A DNA stretch of 64,000 nt from Trichosphaerium sp. ATCC 40318 (taxonomy: Eukaryota > Discosea > Flabellinia > Trichosidae), in NCBI GenBank assembly GCA_038496445.1, contig JALMLS010000466.1:434001-498000 (forward strand). The letters are read 5' to 3'. The notes beneath the pieces were generated by a model, which saw nothing but the letters and a program-made list of their open reading frames with translations, did not search any database and was not told where the DNA came from. Positions 23,821 through 36,600 of the stretch are shown here, in pieces; position 1 is the first letter of the stretch; every line of letters begins with the position of its first letter. The position numbers and the translations under genes were made by a program.

Positions 23821-26800
23821 TTAAAACAAGAACATTGAGTCGAATTCTCCATTGTGTAAATCAGCAAGTAGTTCTTTGACATCTTGTTCTTGTTGGTGAT
23901 TGTTAGAACCATTGAAGGCTTTCTGTGGTAGTTGATTGTTATGAGCTTGGATGTTGTGTTTCTTCGGAGTGGAGTAGTTGAACTGGATGCGATTACTCTT
24001 TTGAGGTAGTACTTTTGGTGCAGTTCTAGGGGGTGCTCTAGAAGCTGCTTGAATAGTCTGTTGCTTTGGAGCTGCTACTCTTTTGTAACCATTGTAAGGT
24101 GAATATTGTGGTGGGACTCTATTGTTGTTTTGCTGTTTAGTTACAGCCTGAGTTTGCAGCTTGAACTGGGCAAAGTGATTAAAGCTGGGTGCAAATTTCT
24201 TTGCTACTGTGTGCGTTCCAACTTCCTTCTTTGTGTTTTGGGTTAAGCATGGGCGCTGTGCTCCGTAAGGTTTTGGTGGAGGCGCTTTAACAGTGTAACT
24301 GCTGGTGTTCTTTCGCTGTGGATAAGCGTTGAACCCTGAGTTTTTCTGGGTTAGGTTTTGTGCTCTAGAAAATATATTAAGACTTCAGATAAGAAGTATG
24401 AAAAACAATACCGTGGATTGTGTTTTGCGTTGGCTCCACAATAAAAAGCGCTTCGAGATTGAGCAGGAGTAATCACAGATGGTTGAAAGTTCTGACTTGC
24501 GATGCTTGTTGAGTTATAGCGCCCGGTACCTAGTGGATTATTTCCAAGCTGTACAGCTGGCGCTTTTATCCTCCTACAGCTATAAGTTTTTTCCAAAAGG
24601 GACACCATACCTTAATCCAGGAGTAACAATCATGTTTTCTTTTTTAGCTGCTAGAAGCGAAAGACCAGTTTCGTCTACTGCTAGTCTCTTGTTCGGATAT
24701 TGTTTGTCTAGTAGCTGCGAATTGAATTGAGGTTGCTCACCACTAAAAACAAATGTATCCAAAGTTTGTTGAACCTGAGCAAGCAATCTTAGTGTTGCAG
24801 TAAGAAGAATGAAAGGCGTACATTGGCTGATATCGGGATAGCTGCTTCAGATGGAGGAGGCAGATGCTGTCTATAGAAACGTAAGTGTTAATATCTTTAA
24901 CTTAGAGGTGGGTACCTTCTACGCCGTTTAATACCTCGCTTACAACACTTGTGTTTACAAGTTTGTTTATCTCTACAAGTATGGCGACAAGCAGTCATCA
25001 AGACTAGCAAGTGTTATTAAACACATAAGAGGGTGCCCTACCTGATTGGGAAGAATTGCTGATTTTCGAACCAGAAGTTTGACCATCTGTAGTGCGTCTG
25101 ATTGTCTGTTGATCACTAATGCTGGCCATCGTTGATGTTTGATTGCTCAGCCACGGTATAGGATCAACTCCAACTATGATATTCATCAATTAAGGACAAA
25201 CACACGTACTCACCATATTGGTCATTTACAAGAGTAACTTTGATATCCTCTGTTAATGTTGATTCAATCGGTACTACATAGTTGATTACTTCTGCAGAGG
25301 AATATGTTGGGAACGACTTGACATCAACAAGAGTTGTACTGGAATGGATTAGGAATGCGCAACTTGTTTTGAAAGAAATACCTGTAGCCTACTACCAAAT
25401 ACGTTTTTCTAAAAGCAGTTGCCTTTGGTTTCCTTTTAAGTGTTCTCTTCACTGTAATGGCAAGTACATCCTTGGATTGTTTCTGCTGCTATTGATAAGT
25501 TACTAGAAGAACTAACATATAAACTGTGTACCCTGGTGACATTGATTTGGAATTGAGGTATTTCATCAAGGAACTCAAGCACTCGATCTCCAAAAGGTGG
25601 ATTCCTAGATAAAAACTACTACAATCAGTATTCAGTATAGTTCTAAACTCTCACCATTTCTATTTGGCGTGGATTACATTTAGCTAGTTGTGATAGCGTT
25701 GTGATACCTCTCGTTGCCAGAGTCATGCCAAACGTTGCGCCAATGCTCTTAACTTGTCTTGTTTGATGAGGAAAGTTATCCCACATTTCCTGGACAAAGC
25801 TCTTCCTCCTTGTAAAGTAAGTTGGAAGGTTGATTTCTATTAATGTCACGTACATCTTTAGTATGTTTATGATTCCAGGGTACAGTTTTTGGTCGAGAGC
25901 AAATTGCTCCATTGCAAGTAGAATACGTCTACCTGTTTCAAAAAACTTACGTGCTTCTTGTTTCATTGAAAAGTCTTCAATGTTTTGTTGGTTTAATGAA
26001 GCCTTCGTGCGGTTTGTTAGCTGTCAAATTATGGTTTTAATAGTTTGTTATATTTTGGTACTTGGATGATAGTGTTAATCTTCATATGAGCGTCTTTAAT
26101 TCTACCGTCTAGCTTAAAACGAGATTCCTTGTTTAAAGCATTAAGTGCTTTCTTCTCAGACCGCCTCTTTTAGAAGTGAATGTTAGCGAAACTGTTAGCA
26201 CATATGAAGGCTTACAAGTACGCATGTCTTGAATTCATCAGCTCTTGATATTATGTCGATTACATTATCCATTCCAGTTTCATCCCCAAGTTCAAAAAAC
26301 AACTTCATTGTTTCAAAGCGAAGCTGTGTATATTGTAAGAAAAAAAGCAGAATATAATCAAAAAATGCTTACGTAGAACTTTGCCATGACAATGCCCAAG
26401 TCCATAGCCTTGAAAGAGAAACTATCATTCTCGAACGATATCATATTGTATTCACCGAGGGCTTTCAATTGCTCTAAGCATAGCTCTATTATACAGGTTA
26501 GGAACAAAGTCTGAATACCTTGTACCTTTTATTCGCTGGTGTATTTGGGTATCTGATGAAACACTCTCAAGCCCATAGTACTTTGGGTTCCTCTTGATAC
26601 GTACATAAAGGAATGTAGACTTGATCCACTCGATAGCAGAACCGACATCTGCCATGGCACCGAGAGATATCTCAGCATTTAAATGCTCAACCATTGTAAG
26701 ATGCAAACTACGAGTTGTAAATCCTTTTTCAAATCTTGATGTTGTACCTGCTTTCTATAATTTGCTTTCCGTGCAATACGTTTCTGTACGATGCAGCCTG

Positions 26801-29044
26801 GTGACAATTTAAGTAAAAAAAAGGAATCTCGAGGTCACACCTTAGATTCCTCCGTTAGTATCACGGCAGTAGCACTTGTATCGAACTGAGGCCGGCCTGC
26901 TCTCCCGATCATTTGTTTCAGTTCTATTGAGTTGTACTCGACACATCCACCACTTCGCCATAGTGACGTTCCCTTTAAAACATTATGACAACTACTAGTA
27001 CTCAAGCGCACCAAAATAATAACTAGATGAGCCGGTAGATTTACGCCTTGTGCTCTAAGAAAAAAATACATGAGTAGTTTATAAAGAAAGAAACGTACAA
27101 AGCGCTAGTTGAAAAGACAACCTTTAAGATTCCCTTTGCAAATAAATCTTGAACCTTTCTTCTGTTTTGTGCGAGCATCCTGTAATCTATTAACATTTAA
27201 ACTTCTATTCTTTGTACCCAGCATTGTAGTATGCAATACCAACTTGTATTAACTCTGAGGAAAATTGTGTAAGTACGAAGTAATATAGGTTTGTTGATTG
27301 CCTTTTAGAGTTTTATCAGCCACTCTAGAAGCTGCTTCCATTAGCCTACCAAGCTATTAAAGTTCATATTCTTCAAGTTCCACTTACGACCGTCTTGTTG
27401 CTCCACTAACTAGCGGTGCTCGAATATCCTTCTTAAGTTGCAACGCTGCTTGAGTTGTCATCTTTCGTGAAGAACAAAACTAGCTTTTCGTTAGGATTCA
27501 AAACGCTATCCGCCTAGATTACCACAAGAGTCGGACGTCCACTGCTGTATCTTGTCAGAATCTCTTCTATCCTGTATTTCAAACGCATATTGAACAGAAA
27601 ATCGTTTGTATTTTGCTTCTGTCCGAGCACTTCAATGCGAAGCTAAAGTGGAGGTAAATAATAAGAATAGAAACCAAAGAATACAACGTACCTTTACAGG
27701 CCTGTGCTCTTCCGAAAACCTATCCCATGTCAACAAATAAGTAGTGTAGATGCTTACTGTTTTATATTTTTATTTGGCACGCTAAGCCACTCGGCAATAT
27801 CTCCTATATTATCAACTGACTTGCATTAGAAAAAGGTAAATGCAACAACTTACTAGTTGCTGATAAGGCTATGAACCTCATTGGAGCATTCTGTCTCGAA
27901 TACGAAGATGCCGCTTTCATTCTAACTATTTTAGATACTTCAATCGAGATCTTTTTAGTACCGACTAACTACAGCTTCTAGAGTGGCGCCTCGGCTGGGT
28001 TCATTTAGAAGATGTACTTCATCGATGAGGATTAATCGAACACGCTCCACAAGGCTTCTCATTTCCTTCCAGCGTCGCGTTGTACTATCCCACTTTTCTG
28101 GTGTTGCCAAGATGACATCAGCACGCGAAAGGCTTCCTCGAGAAAGAGTTGTGGAGTCGCTCGTAAGTTCAACACCTACAGTCTTTGTAAGCGAAAGTTA
28201 GCATTTAGCGTGATGTACATGTTAGCTTCAAGTGCTTGAATTTTCGCATCCAGTCTTGCTTCCGTTCTTGGCAGAGAGCCTTTATTGGCGCCATATATAA
28301 CGCAATAGGCTTATTCTAGTCTCTGTTTAGAAGAAAGAATAATTTGGATGTACTTGCCTTGTCCGTATTGTTGGAGTACTGTTGGAATAGACGAACCATT
28401 GCAAGCTCGAAGCATACTGTTTTACCTGCTCCAGTGGGCGCTTCAAATATTGTAAGAAACCTAAAGGGTTTTTGTAGATTTGCATACCGCTTATTACAAC
28501 GTTTTCATCGTTATTTGTGAGCGCGTCGAAGCATTGAGATTGTACTGGGTTAAAATGCGGATAAGGAAACAAAGACCTAAACCTTTGTGGAACTGCCGAG
28601 ATGCCTTTACTTTCATTAGGACAGGCGCGGATTAGAGCTTATGCGTACTTATGCATCCTGATGGTACAACCAAGTTTTCACTTTGTAGAGCATCTACCAC
28701 ACCAGTTATATGAAGTAAAGATTAGCGCAATGTGTACCAATGCGTGCTAAGTTTTGATTGTACGCAAAATCGTTGGTATGTTGAGATGAAGCCTGGTGCA
28801 AACCAGCTTGAGAGTTTGGTACATCCTATTACTGTTAGAGCCGCAGTAGTGATTGGCTACCCATGATTGAGACGGCATTAGCAACTCATGATCTGGGACA
28901 GGTCCAGGATTAAAGAAGTCTTTAAAATCGAACTCTTCTATAGGATCGCTGGCTGAGAGTAAGCAAACAATAACAACCAAGTAAACACCTTTGTTGCGAT
29001 GCGAAGTCCCAATTCACTTCTTGGACGTCGTCCGAGATGTTCAT
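23821..29044 (-). CDS. HFM1: Meiotic DNA helicase HFM1/MER3
   Basis: A Ski2-like superfamily 2 helicase that stabilises recombination intermediates for class I crossovers. Exon 1 begins MNISDDVQEVNWDFASQQ. The helicase core follows in order: FNPVQSQCFDALTNNDENVV (Q-motif region), Walker A FEAPTGAGKTVCFELAMVRL, DEVH box RLILIDEVHLLNEPSRGATL, and motif VI QMIGRAGRPQFDTSATAVIL. A winged-helix and Sec63 domain come next (HLTMVEHLNAEISLGAMADV, GITTLSQLAKCNPRQIEMV helix-hairpin-helix). The C-terminal tail keeps the Cys/His cluster TACRHTC...KHKCCKRGIKRR seen in animal HFM1, then a Gln/Asn-rich stretch ending LLADLHNGEFDSMFLF. The DEVH box, the tail cluster and the lack of a second helicase cassette separate it from Brr2/ASCC3. 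Divergent from the bL17m gene. Confidence 0.93.
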
Positions 29045-29254
29045 CAATGTTGTGTAGTTTGTTATTACAAAGTTAGACGTGAGTAAAGCTGAATGGTGCC
29101 TTAACTAAAACGTCAAACTATAGAAACGCTGCCAGTTTAATTTTTGATTGCTCGTTTATGTAGTTGCGAGTATTGAGTTGTTTCTTTTTGACATCGTTTA
29201 TGTTAAGTTCAGTTGTATTGTGCAGATAATCATTTGCATACTGTACATAGCACT

Positions 29255-29867
29255 ATGGTGAAGATTACACGCAAATTTGGGCGCTCGCCTAAAGCTAGAG
29301 AGAAAATGATTCGGTACGCGTTTATTTCTCTTTTAAACTCACCCAATCCAGTACTATGGTCACCCAAGTGCTAAAACATCAAAAAATTCGCACTACCAAC
29401 CCAAAAGCCAAGGAAGTGCGAAGGCATGTAGAGCGCATGATTACGCTCGCAAAGGAAGGTACAGTGTTTGGTAGAAACAAAGCGCTAGGCTTCCTCACAG
29501 AACCGTGGGTGGTAAATAAGCTATTTTCTGAATACAGCCAACGCTACTGGGACAGAAATGGTGGTTATACGCGAATACATCTTTGTGGCTACAGAAAAGG
29601 CGATAACTCCCAAATGGTACGTTGAGACACCTTTAAATCGTGTGGGCAGCCATTACGCGAGTGTTAGAAACGATTACTCACTATTGCAAAATCGTTTTTG
29701 ACCTAAAACACTAGGCCATTTTGGAGCTCGTTGGAAGACCAGGTGATCCTTGGGAGGCCGCCAAGGAAGCCAAGAAACTCCAAGAATCTCAACAGCCTGC
29801 TGTAGTTGAAGACCCAGTACAACAGTCACTCAACGAAGGCGCAGCTGCTGCGCAACAATACTCTTAA
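29255..29867 (+). CDS. MRPL17: Mitochondrial ribosomal protein bL17m
   Basis: A large-subunit mitoribosome protein of the bacterial L17 family. Exon 1 encodes MVKITRKFGRSPKAREKMIR. After a short GTACG intron come TMVTQVLKHQKIRTTNPKAK, EVRRHVERMITLAKEGTVFG and NKLFSEYSQRYWDRNGGYTR, matching bacterial L17 (KxxEI..TT.xKAKELR, then GGYxRI). The last exon, AILELVGRPGDPWEAAKEA plus an acidic/Gln-rich extension ending QQYS, goes beyond the bacterial length (about 160 aa total), as is common for mitochondrial versions. No separate presequence is obvious; the basic N-terminus may serve. Confidence 0.92.
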
Positions 29868-29968
29868 AGAGACAGGAGCACCAAAGCTGTTTCATTCTCT
29901 GTTCAACTGTTTTAATCGCTAAAAGCCATGTATTCTATAAAGAAATCTTACATTTCATGACACGTGTT

Positions 29969-29984
29969 AGCTACCATGGTAGCT
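29969..29984. repeat. 16-bp perfect palindrome in a convergent 3' gap
   Basis: AGCTACCATGGTAGCT lies between the 3' ends of the bL17m and Arb2-CBM20 genes. A transcript of either strand could fold it into a short hairpin. Confidence 0.6.
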
Positions 29985-30027
29985 TAAAAAGGCCTGTGTA
30001 GGTGACCACGGTATTGTCTATTATCAT

Positions 30028-31947
30028 TTAATGTCCCCACGTTAATTGCACATCTGTATCAGTATTTTCAAGCATCCTATTTTCGCGTGGCTCCCAAATT
30101 ACCTGACGCTGAATGAGACAATTTTGAAGTGATAAAGAAAAGGGTTTCCGTACCTCATCGGTATTGGTATTACGTATGAATAGTTTGAAAGGAGCATCTT
30201 TGCGTTGAACTACAGCAACAGTACATTTCCACAGGTTTCCTGAAGTTACTATTAGCAAAGCTTCAGGTGCAAGCTAAAAGCTTGCCTTCGTTCCATGTTA
30301 ACGGCTCATTATGCCAAATACCATCACCGTTAAAAGCACACGCCATCCACACTTCTTCACCCCACTTGGTTTCGTAGTGTACTGACATATTCACCCGTTT
30401 GGCACCTACATTAAATTTTTGATGAGTTCACTTGCACAACTTTCTTCAAACAAAACTTACTCCTTAGCTGCTTGTCAACCACAATTTCATCCAAGAATGT
30501 AAACACGCTTGTAATAGCTGATGCACTGGTCCATTCATGCTTTTGGTGACCAGCTGACCTACAAGGGCATCCAGCAATAGCGTTCTTCACAGGAGTGTCC
30601 AATGGTGCTATATAAACAATTACAAAGAACAATAATATGTCAACAACAGTACCAGAACTTGTCACCCAATCTATACACTTTTCTGTAAGAAAATCCTTAA
30701 CATAGGCCTTATCACCTCTTTCAACAGAGTGAACAGAATCAGTAAACGCAATACAATCAAGACGAGCTGCAGCAGCTCTATTGCGTCTTATCAACTCTAC
30801 AGATCCGTCTCCACCTCTAGAATGTGCAACACAAACAACTTGCAAAGCACTCGCCCTACCGACGAATTGTTCCCATACATACATTATGTGGTTTATGTAG
30901 TTCTCGTTTAGCTTTAAGAGAATCAGATTTAATCACTTCAAATTTGTTATGCTTACCCGTATTTTGACATGTTCTCCTGCTGGTTTTGGTACTGGTAAGT
31001 ACTCTGGAAGCTCCATGATATCTCCATCACGGCTTGGGTTTTCATCTTGTTCTTCACCATCCTTTTCCTTTGTGATAGTATACCCTCTGTTTGCGTTTGG
31101 GTTAAACACAACTACGCCCCAGCCTCGCTCTTTTGCTTGTTGCAGATATGGTAATATTGTTCCGTCATCAAGTGTATTATTAATACATAACGCACGAGCC
31201 CATTGACCAGCTCTATAATCTCATCATTAGTACGAAATCCTTCTAAGTTTTACTATTACCTAACAGCTCCAGATCCTTGAATGATTAACAGTAATGTGTC
31301 ACATGTCTGCCAATTATCGGAGGTAAAAATATTGACTGTTGGCTCTTGTGGTTGTGCATCGAGTGGAAGAAATACCTATGATTGAATGAGTATCTTCTGA
31401 GCTAAAGATGTCTGCCTCTTGTAGACCGTAATCATCTGTCATTAGATTTTGAATATCGTTGATGAGGCAATCACCTTTTATTACTTGTCAATGTTCATGT
31501 AAAGTAAAAGCAACGTACCAAGCGAATCGTAGTGTTTTTGACCGCACCAATGAAAAGGACGCCCTGAAAACGTTTAAGATTGATGGTTTTTTCTCGCTTT
31601 GTGTTTGTGTACCAGTGTCTTTGTTGACTAATTTACCGTTTCTGTACTCATAGTTGAAGTCTCCAATAGATTTTGGGGCGTTTGTGGTTGGTACAGTTTT
31701 TAATAACGCCTTATTTTATTAGGAGGTAGTACGCGCGTCGACATTACCTGGTAGAGCTTCCAGTTCTCTTCAGATGCATTTGCTTTAACGTCTGCAGGCG
31801 TTAACCTAACAAAGTCATTACACGTATTTGCCATAACACTAGAAACCAGTACTTTTCGTCAGAGCCTGGTTTGGTAAACTCCAACAAATGTTTGCGTGTA
31901 TTTCCAAAAAGCTCTGATAAATACGTGTCCCAGTTTGTAGTTGCCAT
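30028..31947 (-). CDS. Arb2-domain protein (FAM172A-like) fused to a C-terminal CBM20-like domain
   Basis: The start MATTNWDTYLSELFGNTRKH leads into an Arb2 alpha/beta-hydrolase-like domain. It shows RGWGVVVFNPNANR, a nucleophile-elbow-like VVCVAHSRGGDGSVELIRR, LDCIAFTDSVHSVERGDK, CIDWVTSSGT and the late-His region SAGHQKHEWTSASA. This matches FAM172A/Arb2, factors linked to Argonaute-dependent silencing. A 55-nt intron (30406-30460, GTAAGT...TGTAG) removes a stop and joins DKQLRS to AKRVNMSVHYETKWGEEVW. The joined part continues through WNEGNLWKCTVAVVQRKDAP and VIWEPRENRMLENT, the strand order of a CBM20 starch-binding domain. The next intron (30240-30285) has a GC donor. Reading through instead gives an Arb2 protein ending VNSSKI, leaving the CBM20 part as a separate 22-bp-distant ORF from 30388. 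The fusion model is favoured by the normal intron length and frame. Confidence 0.72.
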
Positions 31948-32065
31948 TTTGATAAAAGAACGCTGGAAAGACAAGACCTTAAGTCGATCACACTTAATTT
32001 TTTATTTTTAACACTTGCAAGAATCACGTTTTCTCATGTTGTTCTTTGCATTATAATAATTTCCT

Positions 32066-33485
32066 TCACTTGTTTTCACTCTTAGGTGCATCAGTAACAA
32101 CGGACCTACAATTAGAATAAGTCGACAAATCGATGATTTTAAAACCATTTAATAACTTACGTGAGAGTAGGCGTCTTGCTTGAATCACAAGAATTACATC
32201 CCTTGCTGCTACACTTCCCATCTCCAAGCTTTTGTCCTGTACCAGAAAATGGTAAATAAGAACTAGAGTCTTGAGCTGGCTGCATTTGTTTTATCATTTC
32301 CAAAGCAAGATTTGTCTCAGCATTTACTCTTTCGATACAACATTAGTACACATTCAAATCATTGGCAGAATGACTTACGCATTAACCGAATGCTTGGGTG
32401 GTCTACTTCTACCATTATTTGTATTCTTTATGTATCCCATACTACCCAATCCACTTAATGTGCCATCAAGATAAGTAACCTAAAATCCATTGAACAACAG
32501 TTTTTTTTTCATAAATCAAATGAGAAATGTCAAATAAATAAAAATCGTACCAAAGAGGAAGGTAAATTCACACAAGAAAAGTAACCAGAGCAATCTACAA
32601 TCTCAGAAATTACCAAACAAATTGGAAATAATACTACTCAAAAAGGGACATACATAAGCCTCCAACACATATACCACTGAAGTGACCTTTTGTATCGTTA
32701 GTCGTACAATTTATAAAGTAGATATCATACCAAGTAGAGAAACATTAGCACCTAATAGCCATCCAGCAAGTTGCATTCCTCCAAGCATTGCCCATAGAAA
32801 AAACTGAGGGCTTACAGGGTAGAAGAGCAAAGGTATTGCTGTATTTTTTGGCGCGAATAAGCACCTGACAGTGAGGTATGCAAATAAAATGCCTAGAGGA
32901 ATTATTGTCAGAAAAAAAGCCATTTGCAACGTTGACGTTGACATCTAATACATACCTGAAAAACCAACAGAGCTAGCGCCCAGAAACTCGCTTGTTTGGT
33001 AAATAGGGTTTGTATCAAATCCTAGGGCGACAAGCACGTGAACTGTACCAGAGAGTAATGCAAACAGTAACGTTTGCCATAGAAACGTCCATGAGCCAAT
33101 TGTCGCTTCGAAATACATTCCTAAACCCTCAAATATTTTTAATTTTACTTTTAACCGTCTTTCAAGCGTACTTGTAGCGCAAATAGGTTGACAACCAGGT
33201 GTACCAAGCTTACGTGAAAAAAATTGCTTGTTATTACTCTGTACCCTTTGTTACCGTTACGCGAGTGTTTTAAAGAGCGTTGTTACCTTCATTCCATGGT
33301 TTTGCGATTATAACTTTTGGTTGAAGTGAGTAGTCGGACAGTTTCCATTCTAGGCTGTATTGTAGTGCGTATACGATGCATAAAGTGACCATGAGAATTT
33401 TAGTTATCAGTGGCACTCCAAGAATTGCTCTCAAGCTGAAGCCTTGAGCTGACATGCCTAATATACAATTTGTCCCGAACGTCAA
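32066..33485 (-). CDS. Rhomboid intramembrane serine protease (RBD2-like)
   Basis: Probably a Golgi/endosomal rhomboid protease. The start is MTFGTNCILGMSAQ at 33485, or the second Met at 33455. Exons give TM1 PLITKILMVTLCIVYALQYS, then SLVHLVVNLFALQGMYFEAT, the HxxxN loop-helix, and WTFLWQTLLFALLSGTVHVL. The catalytic Ser is in SSVGFSGILFAYLTV, reached by splicing a 60-nt intron that contains an in-frame TAG. The catalytic His is in SLLGHFSGICVGGL after another intron. A cytosolic tail follows (VTYLDGTLSGLGSMGYIKNT, then PFSGTGQKLGDGKCSSKGCN) and ends PKSENK. Both catalytic residues are present, so an active protease is expected. The Cys-rich tail KCSSKGCNSC is unusual. Divergent from the DYRK gene across about 125 bp. 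Confidence 0.87.
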
Positions 33486-33609
33486 GAAATCCAGAATATA
33501 AAAAAGGTCAAATGAAATTCTTGAGTCTGCTTTACAATTAGAATTTGATAATTAACGGCAAGGCATACGCCAATATTCTGGCTCGTCAGTAAGTAATACG
33601 GCGAACTGA

Positions 33610-36600
33610 ATGGAAACTGGCGTTGTCAACCTTGTCTTGGATTTCCTTAAGGCCCACAACCTTCAGAATGCTCACAAAGCACTAACAGAAGAGATTGGTA
33701 TCCACAATAATCAAATTGCTGTTTTTTTAGCTGATTTTCTTTAACATCAACAGAAGTGTGCCCAATTCCCTCAAACACTCGTAAAACATCGAAATTAGAA
33801 CGTACGCCATGCTTACTGTTTATAACCAACCTATTGTGGAGAGCGCAATTTTCCCTTTCTAAAAACTAGCAATTTGCCCTATGGCCATCTGACTATCGCT
33901 GTAGGCTTACTCAATGGAGCACAGAATGCATCTGCTGAAAAGGATAATTCTATCCCTCACCCTTTACCAAGGCCATTGGCCGCAGCGAAAAACGGTACTT
34001 TGGGTGGAGGAGGTCAACCTTCAAGCCTACCACCAATCACAGAAGGCCCTTTAGCAAATGCAATTAATCGCACTAAAGGTTATTGTCGTAGTTGACACCA
34101 AATTTCCAATCTCCCTCTTTTTTTTTTTTGGTTTTGTATTGTGTTGAGGAAAAGTAGCATGTATTAATTTCCTTAGATATCGACAAGAATCTAAGCAAGA
34201 GTTACGATGCCCCTGCCTCATATCTAACCAAACTTGCCCAAAGAAGAAGCAGAGTTTCATCACGTATGCCTTATGAATTCTTTTTCTAACAAAACCCAAC
34301 AAAATCTAATACTACACACGCAGAGCGTAATCGTAACACTGATGCCACAGCAACACAACCAATTTTTGGGTCACAACCAAACCGCCCTCGTTCTAGAACA
34401 AGTTCTATTGGTGAACACGCGAGACGCCCATTATTTAAAAAGTAAACGCAAATTTCGGTCTTTTACCTCAAAAAGGGCATAGTTTCTAGCGATCTTTTAG
34501 TTTGTTTACTTATTGATTTAGGCGTGGCAGCGTTGAGATAACGTCAGTTAACACCATCGTTACTGACGGTACTGCAAAAAAAATAGTTTGTTGGTTTATT
34601 TTTACTGAATTGTTTGTTAATAGGCAGATCGGAAGCGTCAGTAACCTCAGCGTCAGATATTTCCGAAGAAGAAACAGATGGTTACTCTCGCGCAGAAGGT
34701 AAGCCAATAATACTGTTTCTGGACGTCAACCGAAGTGACATCTCGTTTTAGCTCCTGATCATGTAAAGTTAATTTCAGCTGGCGCTGATGACGCCTCAGA
34801 CACTAGTAGAACGAGTGACGATGACTCTGAATATTCAGGACGAGCAAGCGCATCTTCAACTAGGGTTTGTTGATTGTTTAGCTTATTAGGATCTAAAATA
34901 AATCATAGACTCCGGGAAGCAGAACGCCTGGCATGTTTACACTAGAATTGGATAGTATTGATATAGATAATAAGCCGTTAAATGGAAATGTAGACGATCC
35001 TTACGCAGATTTTAATTTAGTTCACCCACCAGGTATCGCGTCATTTTACAAATTGTGCGTGCACAATTTAACTCTCTTTGTAGACGCAGGGCCATTTAAG
35101 TTTTTTGATCTTAAGGTACACCTCTACGCGTTACATTTCTGAAGACATTTTCATTTGGGTTTTTTTTTTGAAACGCGGTTTTTTTGCTAACTTGAAACAA
35201 TAAGGTTGTTTATCAAAAGAAGAAAACAGGCTTTGAAGAAACACGAGACTTTCCTATTCGTACGCACGATTACATTGGCGGTCGCTACGAAATTATTTCA
35301 TTCTTGGGTGCTGCAGCATTCTCTAGAGCTGTTAAGTGTTTAGATCATAAAACAGGCAAAGACGTACGTGGTTTTTTACTTCAAAGCGAAAATCATAAAG
35401 CTACAACCCCTAACCCTGCTGCTTTCAGGTCTGTATCAAAATTATTACAAACAATAAGGACTTTTTTGATCAGTCCTTGGATGAGATTAAACTGTTGTCA
35501 TATGTTAATGCAAGCGGCGACCCTGACGAATATAATGTACTAAACATGTTCGGTACGAAACAATTTGTTTTGTCGTTTTTGCTGTTTTTCTGAAACTGAC
35601 TTCTAATTGAAGATTATTTCTACTTTAAAGAACATCTCTTTATTGTATGTGAGTTACTTGGAAAGAACCTCTACGATTTTTATTCTCAAAATAGAGAAGC
35701 AGGTATGTCTCACTCGTAAAAGAGTTGAAACCATGTCCATTCTTTATGCTGATTTTTTTACTTTAGGAGGAGATCTTTACTTCACAATTCCTCGCCTTCA
35801 AAGGGTTGCAAAACAAATTATTAAGGCTCTCACGTTTGTGCATAGCCTCGGTTTGATCCATTGCGATCTAAAACCCGAAAATATCTTGATAAAGAATGCC
35901 GCACAGTACGTCTAATTAAAAAACATACACAACTCATTTTTTTTTGTAGATGTGAGGTGAAAGTCATCGATTTTGGCTCAAGTTGCTTTACAACAGACCA
36001 CTTGAGTTCGTATGTACAATCACGATCATACAGGGCACCAGAAGTTATTTTAGGTACTGAATTTTTTTTAGTTATCACGTGCCTTTCACGTGACATTTTG
36101 CTTTTTCTTTAGGTTGTTCGTACGATGCTCGCATTGATATATGGTCTCTTGGTTGTATTCTTGCTGAGCTCTTCACTGGACAAGTACTGTTCCAGAACAC
36201 TTCTGTACCAACGCTATTAGCTCGCTTGATTGGTATTTTGGGTACGCCAATTTGTATCAAAGAACGGTGTGACTCAAAAACTTGTAGGCCCAATTGGTCC
36301 TGAAATGATGAGTAAAGGAAAATTGGTCCATAAATTCTTTACTGCGAATAATCGCGTGTATGAATTTGTTGAAGGATCAAATACCATACAAATTTTAAAA
36401 CCAAAACAAACTTCACTAGCAAGACGTTTGGGTAACCCAGATGATGAGGTGCGACCCTGTTATATTACGACTTATTTGTGCTAATAATCTAAAAGGAGTT
36501 TTTGGATTTTATGAGCAAACTTCTTCGCATTGATGCACGCGAACGGTACAATTCTTTGTTTCTTTTACTTGTTGGCTAATAGTGATGTTTTGTAGACCTT

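Noticed and set aside
23821-29044. Considered Brr2 or ASCC3 for the large helicase
   Set aside because: Only one helicase cassette is present, with a DEVH box and the Cys/His tail typical of HFM1.
30240-30300. Frameshift mutation or sequencing error in the CBM20-like region
   Set aside because: A 46-nt GC-AG intron with a branch-like box restores the family motif without invoking an error.
32711-32944. Open frame starting MSTSTLQMAFFL as the start of a separate membrane protein
   Set aside because: Its first 16 or so codons lie in a 60-nt intron of the rhomboid gene. Splicing GTATGT...CTCTAG gives the exact GFSGILFAY catalytic strand.
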